From Streptomyces viridochromogenes DSM 40736 (GTDB lineage Bacteria; Actinomycetota; Actinomycetes; Streptomycetales; Streptomycetaceae): DNA of 64,000 bases. Shown piece after piece: positions 26,690-35,057 of the stretch. Each line of letters begins with the position of its first letter. The first letter of the stretch is position 1. The DNA is taken from assembly GCF_000158955.1 (NCBI RefSeq), contig NZ_GG657757.1, forward strand, positions 1,153,108-1,217,107, given 5' to 3'. The notes beneath the pieces are model-generated. The model ran no database searches, was not told the origin of the DNA, and saw nothing but the letters and a program-made list of their open reading frames with translations. The translations under genes and the position numbers were made by a program.

Positions 26690-29203
26690 GTGACCCTCAT
26701 CGATCAGCTGCCGCGGACCGCCGACCCCGACGCCCTGTACGAAGCCTTCGAGGCGTGGGCCGGTGAGCGGGGTCTCACGCTCTATCCCCACCAGGAGGAG
26801 GCGCTGATCGAGGTGGTCTCCGGCGCGAACGTGATCGTGTCGACGCCCACCGGGTCCGGCAAGAGCATGATCGCGGCGGGTGCGCACTTCGCGGCGCTCG
26901 CCCGGGACGAGGTCACCTTCTACACGGCGCCGATCAAGGCTCTGGTCTCGGAGAAGTTCTTCGAGCTGTGCAAGATCTTCGGCACGGAGAACGTCGGCAT
27001 GCTGACCGGCGACGCCTCCGTCAACGCCGACGCCCCCATCATCTGCTGCACCGCCGAGGTGCTCGCGTCGATCGCGCTGCGCGACGGCAAGGACGCGGAC
27101 GTCGGCCAGGTCGTGATGGACGAGTTCCACTTCTACGCGGAGGGCGACCGCGGCTGGGCCTGGCAGATCCCGATCCTGGAACTGCCGCAGGCGCAGTTCG
27201 TGCTGATGTCGGCGACGCTCGGTGACGTCTCCTTCTTCGAGAAGGACCTCACCCGCCGCACCGGCCGCCCGACGGCGGTCGTCCGCTCGGCGACCCGTCC
27301 GGTGCCGCTGTCCTACGAGTACCGGTATACGCCGCTCACGGAGACGCTCACCGACCTGCTGGAGGCCCGGCAGGCGCCCGTCTACATCGTGCACTTCACG
27401 CAGGCGCAGGCCGTGGAGCGGGCGCAGGCGCTGATGAGCATCAACATGTGCTCGCGTGCGGAGAAGGAGCAGATCGCCGAGCTGATCGGCAACTTCCGCT
27501 TCACCACCAAGTTCGGCCGCAATCTCTCCCGTTACGTCCGGCACGGCATCGGCGTGCACCACGCCGGCATGCTGCCCAAGTACCGCCGCCTGGTGGAGAA
27601 GCTCGCACAGGCCGGTCTGCTGAAGGTCATCTGCGGCACGGACACCCTCGGCGTCGGCGTCAACGTGCCCATCCGCACGGTGCTCTTCACGGCCCTCACC
27701 AAGTACGACGGCACCCGTGTACGCACCCTGCGGGCCCGGGAGTTCCACCAGATCGCGGGGCGGGCCGGGCGCGCCGGTTACGACACGGAGGGCTTTGTCG
27801 TCGCGCAGGCGCCCGAGCACGTCGTGGAGAACGAGAAGGCGCTCGCCAAGGCGGGCGACGACCCGAAGAAGCGCCGCAAGGTCGTCCGCAAGAAGGCGCC
27901 GGAGGGCTTCGTCGCCTGGTCGGAGCAGACCTTCGAGAAGCTCATCGGCTCCGAACCGGAGCCCCTGGCCTCCCGGTTCCGGGTCACGCACACCATGCTG
28001 CTGTCGGTGATCGCCCGCCCGGGCAACGCCTTCGAGGCGATGCGCCGCATGCTGGAGGACAACCACGAGCCGCGCAAGCAGCAGCTGCGGCACATCCGCC
28101 GGGCCATCGCCATCTACCGTTCGCTGCTGGACGGCGGCATCGTCGAGAAGCTCGACGAGCCGGACCCGACCGGCCGGATCGTCCGCCTCACGGTCGACCT
28201 CCAGCAGGACTTCGCGCTCAACCAGCCGCTGTCCACCTTCGCGCTGGCCGCGTTCGAGCTGCTCGACCCCGAGTCGCCGTCGTACGCGCTCGACATGGTG
28301 TCCGTCGTGGAGTCCACGCTGGACGACCCGCGGCAGATCCTCGCCGCCCAGCAGAACAAGGCACGCGGCGAGGCCGTGGCCCAGATGAAGGCGGACGGCG
28401 TCGAGTACGAGGAGCGCATGGAGCGCCTCCAGGACATCACGTACCCGAAGCCCCTGGAGGAGCTGCTCTTCCACGCGTACGACACGTACCGCAAGAGCCA
28501 CCCCTGGGTCGGCGACCATCCGCTGTCGCCGAAGTCGGTCATCCGTGACATGTACGAACGGGCGCTGTCCTTCACGGAGTTGGTGTCCCACTACGAGCTG
28601 GCGCGCACCGAGGGCATCGTGCTGCGCTACCTCGCCAGCGCCTACAAGGCCCTCGACCACACCGTCCCCGACGACCTCAAGTCCGAGGACCTGGAGGACC
28701 TGATCGCCTGGCTGGGCGAGATGGTGCGCCAGGTCGACTCCAGCCTGCTGGACGAGTGGGAGCAGCTCGCCAACCCGGCGGAGATGACCGCCGAGGAGGC
28801 CCAGGAGAAGGCCGACGAGGTCAAGCCGGTCACCGCCAACGCGCGTGCCTTCCGCGTCCTGGTCCGCAACGCCATGTTCCGCCGGGTCGAACTCGCCGCT
28901 CTCGACCAGGTCGAGGAGCTGGGCGAGATGGACGCGGAGTCCGGCTGGGACGCCGACGCGTGGGGCGAGGCGATGGACAAGTACTGGGACGAGTACGAGG
29001 ACCTCGGCACCGGCCCCGACGCGCGTGGCCCCAAGCTGCTGATCATCGAGGAGGAGCCGCAGAGCGCACTGTGGCGTGTCCGGCAGATCTTCCACGACCC
29101 GAGCGGCGACCACGACTGGGGCATCAGCGCGGAGGTCGACCTCACCGCCTCCGACGCGGAAGGCCGCGCGGTCGTCCGTGTCACCGACGTCGGCCAGCTG
29201 TGA
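26690..29203 (+). CDS. Ski2-like DExH RNA helicase with DUF3516 C-terminus
   Basis: An 837-residue superfamily 2 helicase. Motifs: 'STPTGSGKSM' (I), 'VMDEFHFYAE' (II, DEFH box), 'LMSATLGD' (III) and 'QIAGRAGRAGYD' (VI). The ~400-residue C-terminal region matches the actinobacterial DUF3516 arrangement as I know it. It probably takes part in RNA processing or decay. GTG at 26690 is used because it begins the conserved 'TLIDQLPRTADPDALYEAF'. A CAAGAT sequence ends 6 bases upstream, so the mRNA may be leaderless. Confidence 0.9.
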   Translation: MTLIDQLPRTADPDALYEAFEAWAGERGLTLYPHQEEALIEVVSGANVIVSTPTGSGKSMIAAGAHFAALARDEVTFYTAPIKALVSEKFFELCKIFGTENVGMLTGDASVNADAPIICCTAEVLASIALRDGKDADVGQVVMDEFHFYAEGDRGWAWQIPILELPQAQFVLMSATLGDVSFFEKDLTRRTGRPTAVVRSATRPVPLSYEYRYTPLTETLTDLLEARQAPVYIVHFTQAQAVERAQALMSINMCSRAEKEQIAELIGNFRFTTKFGRNLSRYVRHGIGVHHAGMLPKYRRLVEKLAQAGLLKVICGTDTLGVGVNVPIRTVLFTALTKYDGTRVRTLRAREFHQIAGRAGRAGYDTEGFVVAQAPEHVVENEKALAKAGDDPKKRRKVVRKKAPEGFVAWSEQTFEKLIGSEPEPLASRFRVTHTMLLSVIARPGNAFEAMRRMLEDNHEPRKQQLRHIRRAIAIYRSLLDGGIVEKLDEPDPTGRIVRLTVDLQQDFALNQPLSTFALAAFELLDPESPSYALDMVSVVESTLDDPRQILAAQQNKARGEAVAQMKADGVEYEERMERLQDITYPKPLEELLFHAYDTYRKSHPWVGDHPLSPKSVIRDMYERALSFTELVSHYELARTEGIVLRYLASAYKALDHTVPDDLKSEDLEDLIAWLGEMVRQVDSSLLDEWEQLANPAEMTAEEAQEKADEVKPVTANARAFRVLVRNAMFRRVELAALDQVEELGEMDAESGWDADAWGEAMDKYWDEYEDLGTGPDARGPKLLIIEEEPQSALWRVRQIFHDPSGDHDWGISAEVDLTASDAEGRAVVRVTDVGQL

Positions 29204-29240
29204 ACGGCCGGGCAGCAGCGACCACAGGAGAATCCCACCC

Positions 29241-30113
29241 ATGACGACGAACCCGGCCGAGAGACTGGTCGACCTGCTCGACCTGGAGCGGATCGAGGTC
29301 AACATCTTCCGTGGCCGGAGCCCGCAGGAGTCCCTCCAGAGGGTCTTCGGCGGGCAGGTGGCGGGCCAGGCCCTGGTGGCCGCCGGCCGCACCACGGAGG
29401 GCGACCGTCCTGTGCACTCGCTGCACGCGTACTTCCTGCGGCCGGGCATCCCGGGCGTGCCGATCGTGTACCAGGTCGACCGGGTCCGCGACGGCCGGTC
29501 GTTCACGACCCGGCGGGTCACGGCCGTGCAGCAGGGCCGCACGATCTTCAATCTGACCGCCTCCTTCCACAAGCCGGAGGAGGGCAGCTTCGAGCACCAG
29601 CTGCCGCCCGCCCGCGAGGTTCCGGATCCCGAGTCGCTGCCGACGGTCACGGACGAGATCCGGGAGCATCTGGGCGCGCTGCCCGAGCAGTTGGAGCGCA
29701 TGGCCCGCCGCCAGCCCTTCGACATCCGCTACGTGGACCGGCTGCGCTGGAGCGCGGACGAGGTCGAGGACGCGGAGCCGCGCAGCGCCGTGTGGATGCG
29801 CGCGGTGGGGCCACTCGGTGACGACCCGCTCGTCCACACCTGTGCCCTCACATACGCCAGCGACATGACTCTCCTGGACGCCGTCCGCATCCCGGTCGAG
29901 CCGCTGTGGGGCCCGCGGGGCTTCGACATGGCGTCGCTGGACCACGCCATGTGGTTCCACCGTCCGTTCCGCGCGGACGACTGGCTGCTGTACGACCAGG
30001 AGTCGCCGATCGCGGTCGGCGGGCGCGGCCTGGCCCGGGGCCGGATCTACGACCGTGACGGACGGCTGGTCGTGTCGGTGGTGCAGGAGGGGCTCTTCCG
30101 GAAGCTGGGCTGA
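29241..30113 (+). CDS. tesB: acyl-CoA thioesterase II
   Basis: A 290-residue double-hotdog thioesterase of the TesB family. Blocks: 'QRVFGGQVAGQALVAA', 'SLHAYFLRPG', 'SFTTRRVTAVQQG', 'LTYASDMTLLDAV' (with the catalytic Asp) and 'SLDHAMWFHRPFRADDWLLY'. It hydrolyses medium- and long-chain acyl-CoAs in the cytoplasm. ATG 29241 follows a CAGGAG box 37 bp after the helicase gene, so the two may be co-transcribed. A long hairpin follows its stop. Confidence 0.93.
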   Translation: MTTNPAERLVDLLDLERIEVNIFRGRSPQESLQRVFGGQVAGQALVAAGRTTEGDRPVHSLHAYFLRPGIPGVPIVYQVDRVRDGRSFTTRRVTAVQQGRTIFNLTASFHKPEEGSFEHQLPPAREVPDPESLPTVTDEIREHLGALPEQLERMARRQPFDIRYVDRLRWSADEVEDAEPRSAVWMRAVGPLGDDPLVHTCALTYASDMTLLDAVRIPVEPLWGPRGFDMASLDHAMWFHRPFRADDWLLYDQESPIAVGGRGLARGRIYDRDGRLVVSVVQEGLFRKLG

Positions 30114-30116
30114 ATC

Positions 30117-30179
30117 CCGGGTCTCGGTCTCGCCGCGGGGGCCGGCGCTCGCGGGGCTCCGATCGCGCCTGAGACCCGG
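30117..30179 (+). terminator. stem-loop after tesB
   Basis: CCGGGTCTC (30117-30125) pairs perfectly with GAGACCCGG (30171-30179), with a GC-rich interior that can fold further. It begins 4 bases after the tesB stop and probably ends that transcript. Confidence 0.65.
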
Positions 30180-30238
30180 TGCGGCGACCATGGCAGGTGG
30201 CGGCACCGCCGGCGTCACACGCCCCGCCGATCCGGGAG

Positions 30239-31144
30239 GTGGCCACGCTGCACACCGTGCTCCCTGTCGTCTTCGCGGTCTGCGCGGCCTTCAGCAACGC
30301 CGTCGCGACGGTGCTGCAGCGCAAAGCGGCACTGACCGTGCCGCGCTCCCAGGGGTTCCGGGCCGGGCTGATGCTCGACCTGCTGCGCCGGCCCGTCTGG
30401 CTGGCCGGCATCCTCGCGGTGATCGGCGCCGCCGTCTGCCAGGCGCTGGCGCTGGCGACCGGGCCGTTGACGGTCGTGCAGCCCCTGTTCGTGCTGGAGC
30501 TGCCGCTCACCCTCGTCGTCGCGTCGCTGCTGATGCGCCGGCGTCTGCCGGGTACGGGCTGGCTGGCCGTGACGGTGGTGGTGGCCGGGCTGGCGGTGGC
30601 GCTGGCCGCCGCCTCCCCCACCGGCAACCGCACGCATGTGGAGCTGGACCGCTGGATCCCCGCGCTCGCCGTGTGCGCGGGGGCGGTCGCGGGCCTTGCC
30701 GTCGCCGCTCTGCGGCGTCCGGAGGGCCGCGCCCGGGCGGCCTGCCTGGGGGCCGCGACGGCGATCAGCTACGCGGTGACGGCGGCGCTGATGAAGACGG
30801 CCACGCACGTGCTCGACGAACAAGGGCTCGTGGGTTTCTTCACCGCCTGGCAGACGTACGGGTTCGCCCTGACCGGCGTGTGCGCGCTGTTCCTGCTGGA
30901 GAACGCGATGCAGGCCGGTCCGCTGGTCGCCTCGCAGCCCGCGCTCACCCTCGGCGACGCGACGGTGAGCCTCGTGCTCGGCATCACCCTGTACGAGGAG
31001 GAGATCCGCTCCGGGTGGTGGGTGCTGCCCGAGCTGTTCGGTGTCGTGCTGATCGCGGCGGGTGTGTTCGCCCTGGCGCGGATTCCGCTCACGCGGTCGC
31101 TCGTGGCGCCGGACGAGGAACGTCAGACGGCGGCAGCGCCCTGA
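30239..31144 (+). CDS. DMT-superfamily (EamA-like) transporter
   Basis: A 301-residue protein with about ten helices of the drug/metabolite transporter type ('VFAVCAAFSNAVATVLQRKAA', 'LATGPLTVVQPLFVLELPLTL', 'SQPALTLGDATVSLVLGI'). Substrate unknown. GTG at 30239 is preferred because helix 1 follows at once. The frame extends to GTG 30179, but that start would lie in the tesB terminator. Neither has a good ribosome-binding site. Confidence 0.75.
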   Translation: MATLHTVLPVVFAVCAAFSNAVATVLQRKAALTVPRSQGFRAGLMLDLLRRPVWLAGILAVIGAAVCQALALATGPLTVVQPLFVLELPLTLVVASLLMRRRLPGTGWLAVTVVVAGLAVALAAASPTGNRTHVELDRWIPALAVCAGAVAGLAVAALRRPEGRARAACLGAATAISYAVTAALMKTATHVLDEQGLVGFFTAWQTYGFALTGVCALFLLENAMQAGPLVASQPALTLGDATVSLVLGITLYEEEIRSGWWVLPELFGVVLIAAGVFALARIPLTRSLVAPDEERQTAAAP

Positions 31145-31180
31145 GCCGAGGCGGTCAGGACGGGGCGTCCCAGCGAGCAG

Positions 31181-31264
31181 GTGGCGCTCGTCGCCGGTGG
31201 ACCCGGGGACATCGGAGCCGCGGAGGCACGCGCGCTCGCCGCCGAGGGGCATCCCGACGTCTGA
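31181..31264 (+). pseudogene. remnant of a short-chain dehydrogenase N-terminus
   Basis: A 27-codon stretch translates to 'VALVAGGPGDIGAAEARALA' plus 'AEGHPDV', then TGA. This matches the start of a Rossmann short-chain dehydrogenase (usual form VALVTGGxxGIGxAxAxxLA). The cofactor loop is altered and the rest of the gene is gone. It lies in the 139-bp gap after the DMT gene. Confidence 0.55.
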
Positions 31265-31283
31265 GCGGGGCCGCCGCGGCCGA

Positions 31284-32069
31284 TCAAGCGTCCGGCTGGC
31301 ACCGCGGGCACCACACCGTGCCCCGGCCCGCCATCCGGGACCGGCGCAGTCCGGTGCCGCAGCGCGGGCACGTCGGGTCGGGGTCGTCGCGGTGGCCGGT
31401 GAGCCAGGAGTCGCGCGGCGGCACGCACCCGGCGGGGACGGCGGCTCTCAGGGTGCCGCGCATCCGGCCGTAGAGGCGGCGGAGGTCGGCCTCGGTGAGC
31501 TCACGCGTCCGGCGGTCGGGGCGCAGCCGGGCACGCCAGAGGATCTCGTCCGCGAGGAGGTTGCCGAGACCGGCGAGCACCGACTGGTCGGTGAGCGCGG
31601 TCTTGAGGCTCCCGCGCCGGGCGCAGAGCACGGCCTCGAACTCCGCGCGGTCGACCGTCAGCGCGTCGGGGCCCTGCCGCCGCAGCAGCCGGTCGATGTC
31701 AAAGTCGTCGTGGGCCAGCCAGAGTCCCTGGAGTTTGCGCTGGTCACGGAAGCGCAGCTGACGACCGCCGCTCAGGGTGAACAACACGCGGTCGTGCGCC
31801 TCGACGGCATCGCCCGGATGACAGCAGACCAGCCGGCCGGTCATGCCGAAGTGCAGGACGAGCGTGGGGCCGCCGGTCCGGGCCAGGAGCCACTTGCCGT
31901 GCCGCTCCGGCGCCCCGAACCGCCGCCCCTCCAGTGCGTTGCGCAGGCCCCGCGCACTGACGTCGTGCAGCACCCCGGCGTCCCGCACGTCGACGCGCCG
32001 GACGGTCCGGCCCCTGGCGCAGGACTCCAGCACCTGCCGGAAACCCTCGACGTCGGGCAGCTCGGGCAT
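31284..32069 (-). CDS. Fpg/Nei family DNA glycosylase
   Basis: A 261-residue formamidopyrimidine/endonuclease VIII-type glycosylase. It starts 'MPELPDVE', with the N-terminal Pro nucleophile and Glu3. Mid-protein 'LVLHFGMTGRL' and 'GLGNLLADEILWRARLRPDR' are the family helix-turn region. The C-terminal zinc finger has 'CPRCGTGL...VWCPRC'. It excises oxidised bases and nicks the strand. Whether it is Fpg or Nei cannot be settled by eye. Confidence 0.9.
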   Translation of the reverse strand: MPELPDVEGFRQVLESCARGRTVRRVDVRDAGVLHDVSARGLRNALEGRRFGAPERHGKWLLARTGGPTLVLHFGMTGRLVCCHPGDAVEAHDRVLFTLSGGRQLRFRDQRKLQGLWLAHDDFDIDRLLRRQGPDALTVDRAEFEAVLCARRGSLKTALTDQSVLAGLGNLLADEILWRARLRPDRRTRELTEADLRRLYGRMRGTLRAAVPAGCVPPRDSWLTGHRDDPDPTCPRCGTGLRRSRMAGRGTVWCPRCQPDA

Positions 32070-32114
32070 GACCGCCTCCCGCCTCCGCTTCCGGACGTGG
32101 ACATGGCCGGGGCC

Positions 32115-32693
32115 TCATCGCCGCGTGGGGGTGCCCCGGGCCCGGGAGCGCATGATCAGGGCGGCGACGTAGTAGACACAGGGCGTCCCGCCCGGGTTCA
32201 CGTAGCCGTGTACCGCGTCCGCGGCGAAGTAGGCCGAGTCCCCGGCGCCCAGGTCCGTGACCGTCTCGCCGACGGTGAGTCGCAGGGCCCCGGACTCCAC
32301 GAAGACGAACTCGTGGGAGCCGGGGGCGTAGGCCGGGTACTCCCCGGCGTCGCAGTGCGGCGGCAGGACCGACCGGATCCACTCGAAGTTCACGCCGGGA
32401 ACCACGGGGGTCAGGATCGTGCGCTGCCAGCCACCGGGTTCCTCGACGACGTCCTGCTCGGCCGCGCGGCGGACCCGGACGGGCGCGGGTTCGGTGAGCA
32501 GATGCGCGGCCGTCACGCCGAGCCCCTCCGCGATCCGGGCCAGCACCACGACCGTGGGTGCCTTCCGGCCACGTTCCACCGAGGAGAGCATGCTGACGCT
32601 CACCGCCGCGCGGTCCGCGAGGTCCTGAAGGGTCAGCGACTGACTCAGGCGCAGTTCCTGGATGCGGCTGCCTAGTGTTGCGAGAGCGACCAT
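32115..32693 (-). CDS. XRE-cupin transcriptional regulator
   Basis: A 192-residue regulator with an N-terminal helix-turn-helix ('LRLSQSLTLQDLADRAAVSVSMLSSVERGRKAPTV', residues ~14-48) and a C-terminal cupin ligand domain ('AYAPGSHEFVFVESGALRLTVG', 'GDSAYFAADAVHGYVNPG'). It is divergent from an MFS gene only 17 bases away. Its ATG lies 6 bases past a TATAGT, so the mRNA is probably leaderless. It most likely controls itself and the MFS gene through the palindrome at 32716-32731. Confidence 0.88.
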   Translation of the reverse strand: MVALATLGSRIQELRLSQSLTLQDLADRAAVSVSMLSSVERGRKAPTVVVLARIAEGLGVTAAHLLTEPAPVRVRRAAEQDVVEEPGGWQRTILTPVVPGVNFEWIRSVLPPHCDAGEYPAYAPGSHEFVFVESGALRLTVGETVTDLGAGDSAYFAADAVHGYVNPGGTPCVYYVAALIMRSRARGTPTRR

Positions 32694-32698
32694 CGTAG

Positions 32699-32705
32699 TA
32701 CTATA
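32699..32705. promoter_or_regulatory. overlapping face-to-face -10 boxes
   Basis: On the + strand TACTAT (32699-32704) ends 6 bases before the GTG of the MFS gene. On the - strand TATAGT (32705-32700) ends 6 bases before the ATG of the XRE-cupin gene. Both spacings put +1 at the start codon. -35 elements are weak (TTGCGA near 32678 for the + strand). Confidence 0.5.
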
Positions 32706-32710
32706 GCGAG

Positions 32711-33961
32711 GTGATTTTCTCTATAGAGAAACACAGGGAGGGGTCGCGAGCGGCTCCGGCGCTGCGTCGGGCGCTGGCCGCGCTGTCCGTCACGGAGATC
32801 GTGAGCTGGGGGACGCTGTACTACGCGTTTCCGGTGAGCCTGCCGAGCATCACGGGTGACACCGGCTGGCCGACGACGGCGACCATGTGCGCCTTCTCGC
32901 TCGGCCTGATCGCCAGTGCGGTGGCCGGTATCCCGGTGGGGCGGCTGCTCGACCGGTACGGTCCCCGGTGGGTGATGAGCGCGGGATCCGTGCTGGGCTG
33001 CATCGCACTGGTCGCGGTGGCGACCGCGCCCGGACTGCCGTGGTTCACGGCCGCGTGGGCGCTCGCCGGTGTCGCGCAGGCGATGGCGCTCTACCCTCCG
33101 GCCTTCGCGGCCCTCACCCGCTGGTACGGCCCCCGACGGCTGCGCCCTCTGACATTGCTCTCCCTTGCGGGCGGGCTGGCCAGTGTGGTCTTCGCGCCGA
33201 TCACGGCGCTGCTGCTGGCGCACCTGGACTGGCGCACCACGTTCCTGCTGCTCGCCGCCGTCCTGCTCGTCACCGCCACCCCGCTGCACCTGTTCTGCCT
33301 GCGGGCCCCCTGGCCCGGAGCCGAGGAGCGCCGCCCCGGCACCGCCTTCGCCGACGTCCGTCCGGTGATCCTCAGCCGGGAGTTCGCACTGCTGGCGGCG
33401 GCCCTGGCCCTGGCCGCCCTCAGCCTCTACGCCACGACGCTCAACCTGGTGCCCTTCCTCGTCGAGCGGGGCTTCAGCACAGGGATCGCGGCAGGCGCGC
33501 TCGCCCTGTGCGGTACGGGACAGATCCTCGGCCGGCTCGGCTATCCGGCCCTGACCCGAAGAACGACCACCCAGCACCGGATGATCGTCCTGCTGTCCGC
33601 CGGGGCCGTGGCGATCGGGTTTCTCGCGATCGTGCCCGGACCCGCGCCCCTGCTGTGTGCGGCGGCCATGGCCGCGGGCGCGGTGCGCGGGATGTTCACC
33701 CTGCTGCAGGCCACGGCGGTCAGCGACCGATGGGGGGTCAGGAGCTACGCCACGCTCAACGCGTTCGCCACCGCCCCCGCCGGCACCGCGCTGGCCGTGG
33801 CACCGGCGGCGGGAGCCCTGCTCGCCGCCGGGCTCAGCAGCTACCCCGGAGCGTTCCTGGTGCTGGCCGCCCTGGTCGCGGCCGGTGCGGCACTCGCGGC
33901 CATGTCACCCGCAGGCATGTCACCCGCAGGCATGTCACCCACAGGAGACGGAGGACCATAG
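32711..33961 (+). CDS. MFS transporter (CynX/NimT-like)
   Basis: A 416-residue 12-helix major facilitator. It begins to match at 'LSVTEIVSWGTLYYAFPVSL' and has the 'GIPVGRLLDRYGPRWVM' loop. Substrate unknown; the divergent XRE-cupin regulator suggests an inducible efflux or uptake system. The GTG at 32711 lacks a ribosome-binding site but is 6 bases past a -10-like TACTAT, which fits a leaderless message. The C-terminus ends in a repeated Met-Ser-Pro-Ala-Gly unit. The 3' end overlaps the convergent LuxR-type gene by 27 bp. Confidence 0.85.
   Translation: MIFSIEKHREGSRAAPALRRALAALSVTEIVSWGTLYYAFPVSLPSITGDTGWPTTATMCAFSLGLIASAVAGIPVGRLLDRYGPRWVMSAGSVLGCIALVAVATAPGLPWFTAAWALAGVAQAMALYPPAFAALTRWYGPRRLRPLTLLSLAGGLASVVFAPITALLLAHLDWRTTFLLLAAVLLVTATPLHLFCLRAPWPGAEERRPGTAFADVRPVILSREFALLAAALALAALSLYATTLNLVPFLVERGFSTGIAAGALALCGTGQILGRLGYPALTRRTTTQHRMIVLLSAGAVAIGFLAIVPGPAPLLCAAAMAAGAVRGMFTLLQATAVSDRWGVRSYATLNAFATAPAGTALAVAPAAGALLAAGLSSYPGAFLVLAALVAAGAALAAMSPAGMSPAGMSPTGDGGP
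32716..32731. promoter_or_regulatory. perfect 16-bp palindrome, probable operator
   Basis: TTTCTCTATAGAGAAA is a perfect palindrome in otherwise GC-rich DNA. It covers codons 2-7 of the MFS reading frame and the -35 area of the divergent XRE-cupin gene. A dimeric regulator bound here could block both promoters. Confidence 0.65.
33902..33945 (+). repeat. 15-bp tandem repeat encoding MSPAG units
   Basis: Two exact copies and one near copy (33902-33916, 33917-33931, 33932-33945) at the 3' end of the MFS gene. The third unit contains the stop codon of the convergent regulator gene (33935-33937 on the opposite strand). Confidence 0.85.
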
Positions 33962-34909
33962 CAGACGGTATTCCTCGGCACGCGCGCCCATTTGAAAGCG
34001 GCTACTCACCCCGAGTTTTCCCATGATGTCCGTAATGGCCCGCCGCAGCGTACGCGTGGACACTCCGAGAGCACGGGCCATGGCCTCGTCCTTCATGCCG
34101 TTCGCCAGCATGCGCAGGATGATCAGCTCGCGTTCGGAGAAATCCACCGAACTTGTCTTTTCTTCAATGATCTTTGAGGAAGTCTTTGCCAGCCAGCAGT
34201 AGTCGAATACCTGGTGAACGAATTGGCAGGCAGCCGGATTCGTGATCTCCAGCTCCGGGATCCGGCCGTCGCGGTCGACCACATGCACATAGGCAATGCG
34301 GGAGTCGACCAGCAGCAGGCGGAACGGTAACAGGGCGGCCACCCTGATTTCCGCGCCGACTTCCTGGAGTTCCTGAATGTGCGCCCTCCCGCCAGGCACA
34401 TTCACCATCGACTCCGCGCAGATGCAGCGAAGGCTCACACCCTGGGCGGACGCTTTCCGGGCATATCGCAGCACTCCGGCGAAGCGGTCCTGCTCCAGAT
34501 CGGTCGGATCCAGACAGAGCAGCACCTCCGTGATGGCCGCAGGCAGGGCGTCACCGCCGAAAGTACCGCTCACCACCCTGCACTCCGACTCGGCTGGCCC
34601 GCTGTCGGGCGACGCCGGGGAGGCGCGCACCAGGTCGGCGAGCGCCGTCTCCAGGGCTTCGAGGAGCTCGCCCTGATCACGCACCGCTTTGCGATTGGCA
34701 CTGATGATCTGTGAGATCACGGATTCCGCGTCACCACCCGGCTCGTCGGCGGCGCGTACCGGCCACGGGCCTTCGCGAGAGAAAAAGCGGGCGGGTGACC
34801 CTTTTCTGTGGGCCGCATTGGAGAACTCGTACGCCGCCACTTGCTCAAAGGACAATGCCGCCTCCTCTGAAAGCCGTGTGCGGCGCCCTTGACGCACAAG
34901 TTCAGACAT
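33935..34909 (-). CDS. phpR: LuxR-type transcriptional activator of the PTT cluster (BrpA/PhpR-like)
   Basis: A 324-residue protein ending in a LuxR-type helix-turn-helix ('ELIILRMLANGMKDEAMARALGVSTRTLRRAITDIMGKLGV', the last ~60 residues). The rest has a phospholipase D-like or uncharacterised sensor region. It sits at the end of the phosphinothricin tripeptide cluster, where the bialaphos activator BrpA and its S. viridochromogenes counterpart are expected. Codon 194 is TTA (34328-34330), so translation should depend on the bldA tRNA. Base composition is visibly less GC-rich than the neighbours. The ATG at 34909 is preferred over longer frames reaching 35113 because a promoter-like pair lies just upstream. 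Confidence 0.82.
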   Translation of the reverse strand: MSELVRQGRRTRLSEEAALSFEQVAAYEFSNAAHRKGSPARFFSREGPWPVRAADEPGGDAESVISQIISANRKAVRDQGELLEALETALADLVRASPASPDSGPAESECRVVSGTFGGDALPAAITEVLLCLDPTDLEQDRFAGVLRYARKASAQGVSLRCICAESMVNVPGGRAHIQELQEVGAEIRVAALLPFRLLLVDSRIAYVHVVDRDGRIPELEITNPAACQFVHQVFDYCWLAKTSSKIIEEKTSSVDFSERELIILRMLANGMKDEAMARALGVSTRTLRRAITDIMGKLGVSSRFQMGARAEEYRLLWSSVSCG

Positions 34910-34917
34910 AATCCGCC

Positions 34918-34945
34918 AGTGTAGCGAGACCACCGGCCCAGACAA
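34918..34945 (-). promoter_or_regulatory. candidate promoter of the LuxR-type activator
   Basis: On the - strand TTGTCT (34945-34940) and TACACT (34923-34918) are separated by 16 bases. TACACT ends 8 bases before the ATG at 34909, so the transcript leader would be almost absent. The 148-bp gap (34910-35057) is relatively AT-rich. Confidence 0.5.
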
Positions 34946-35057
34946 GACTGTCCTGGGAGTGAACGCAGGATGTCCTGAAGTCGCCCTGGGCGAATCTCGG
35001 CAGCTCGGCAAGTATTCACATAAACATGATCTGTAGACGGCACACCGACGGAAGAAA

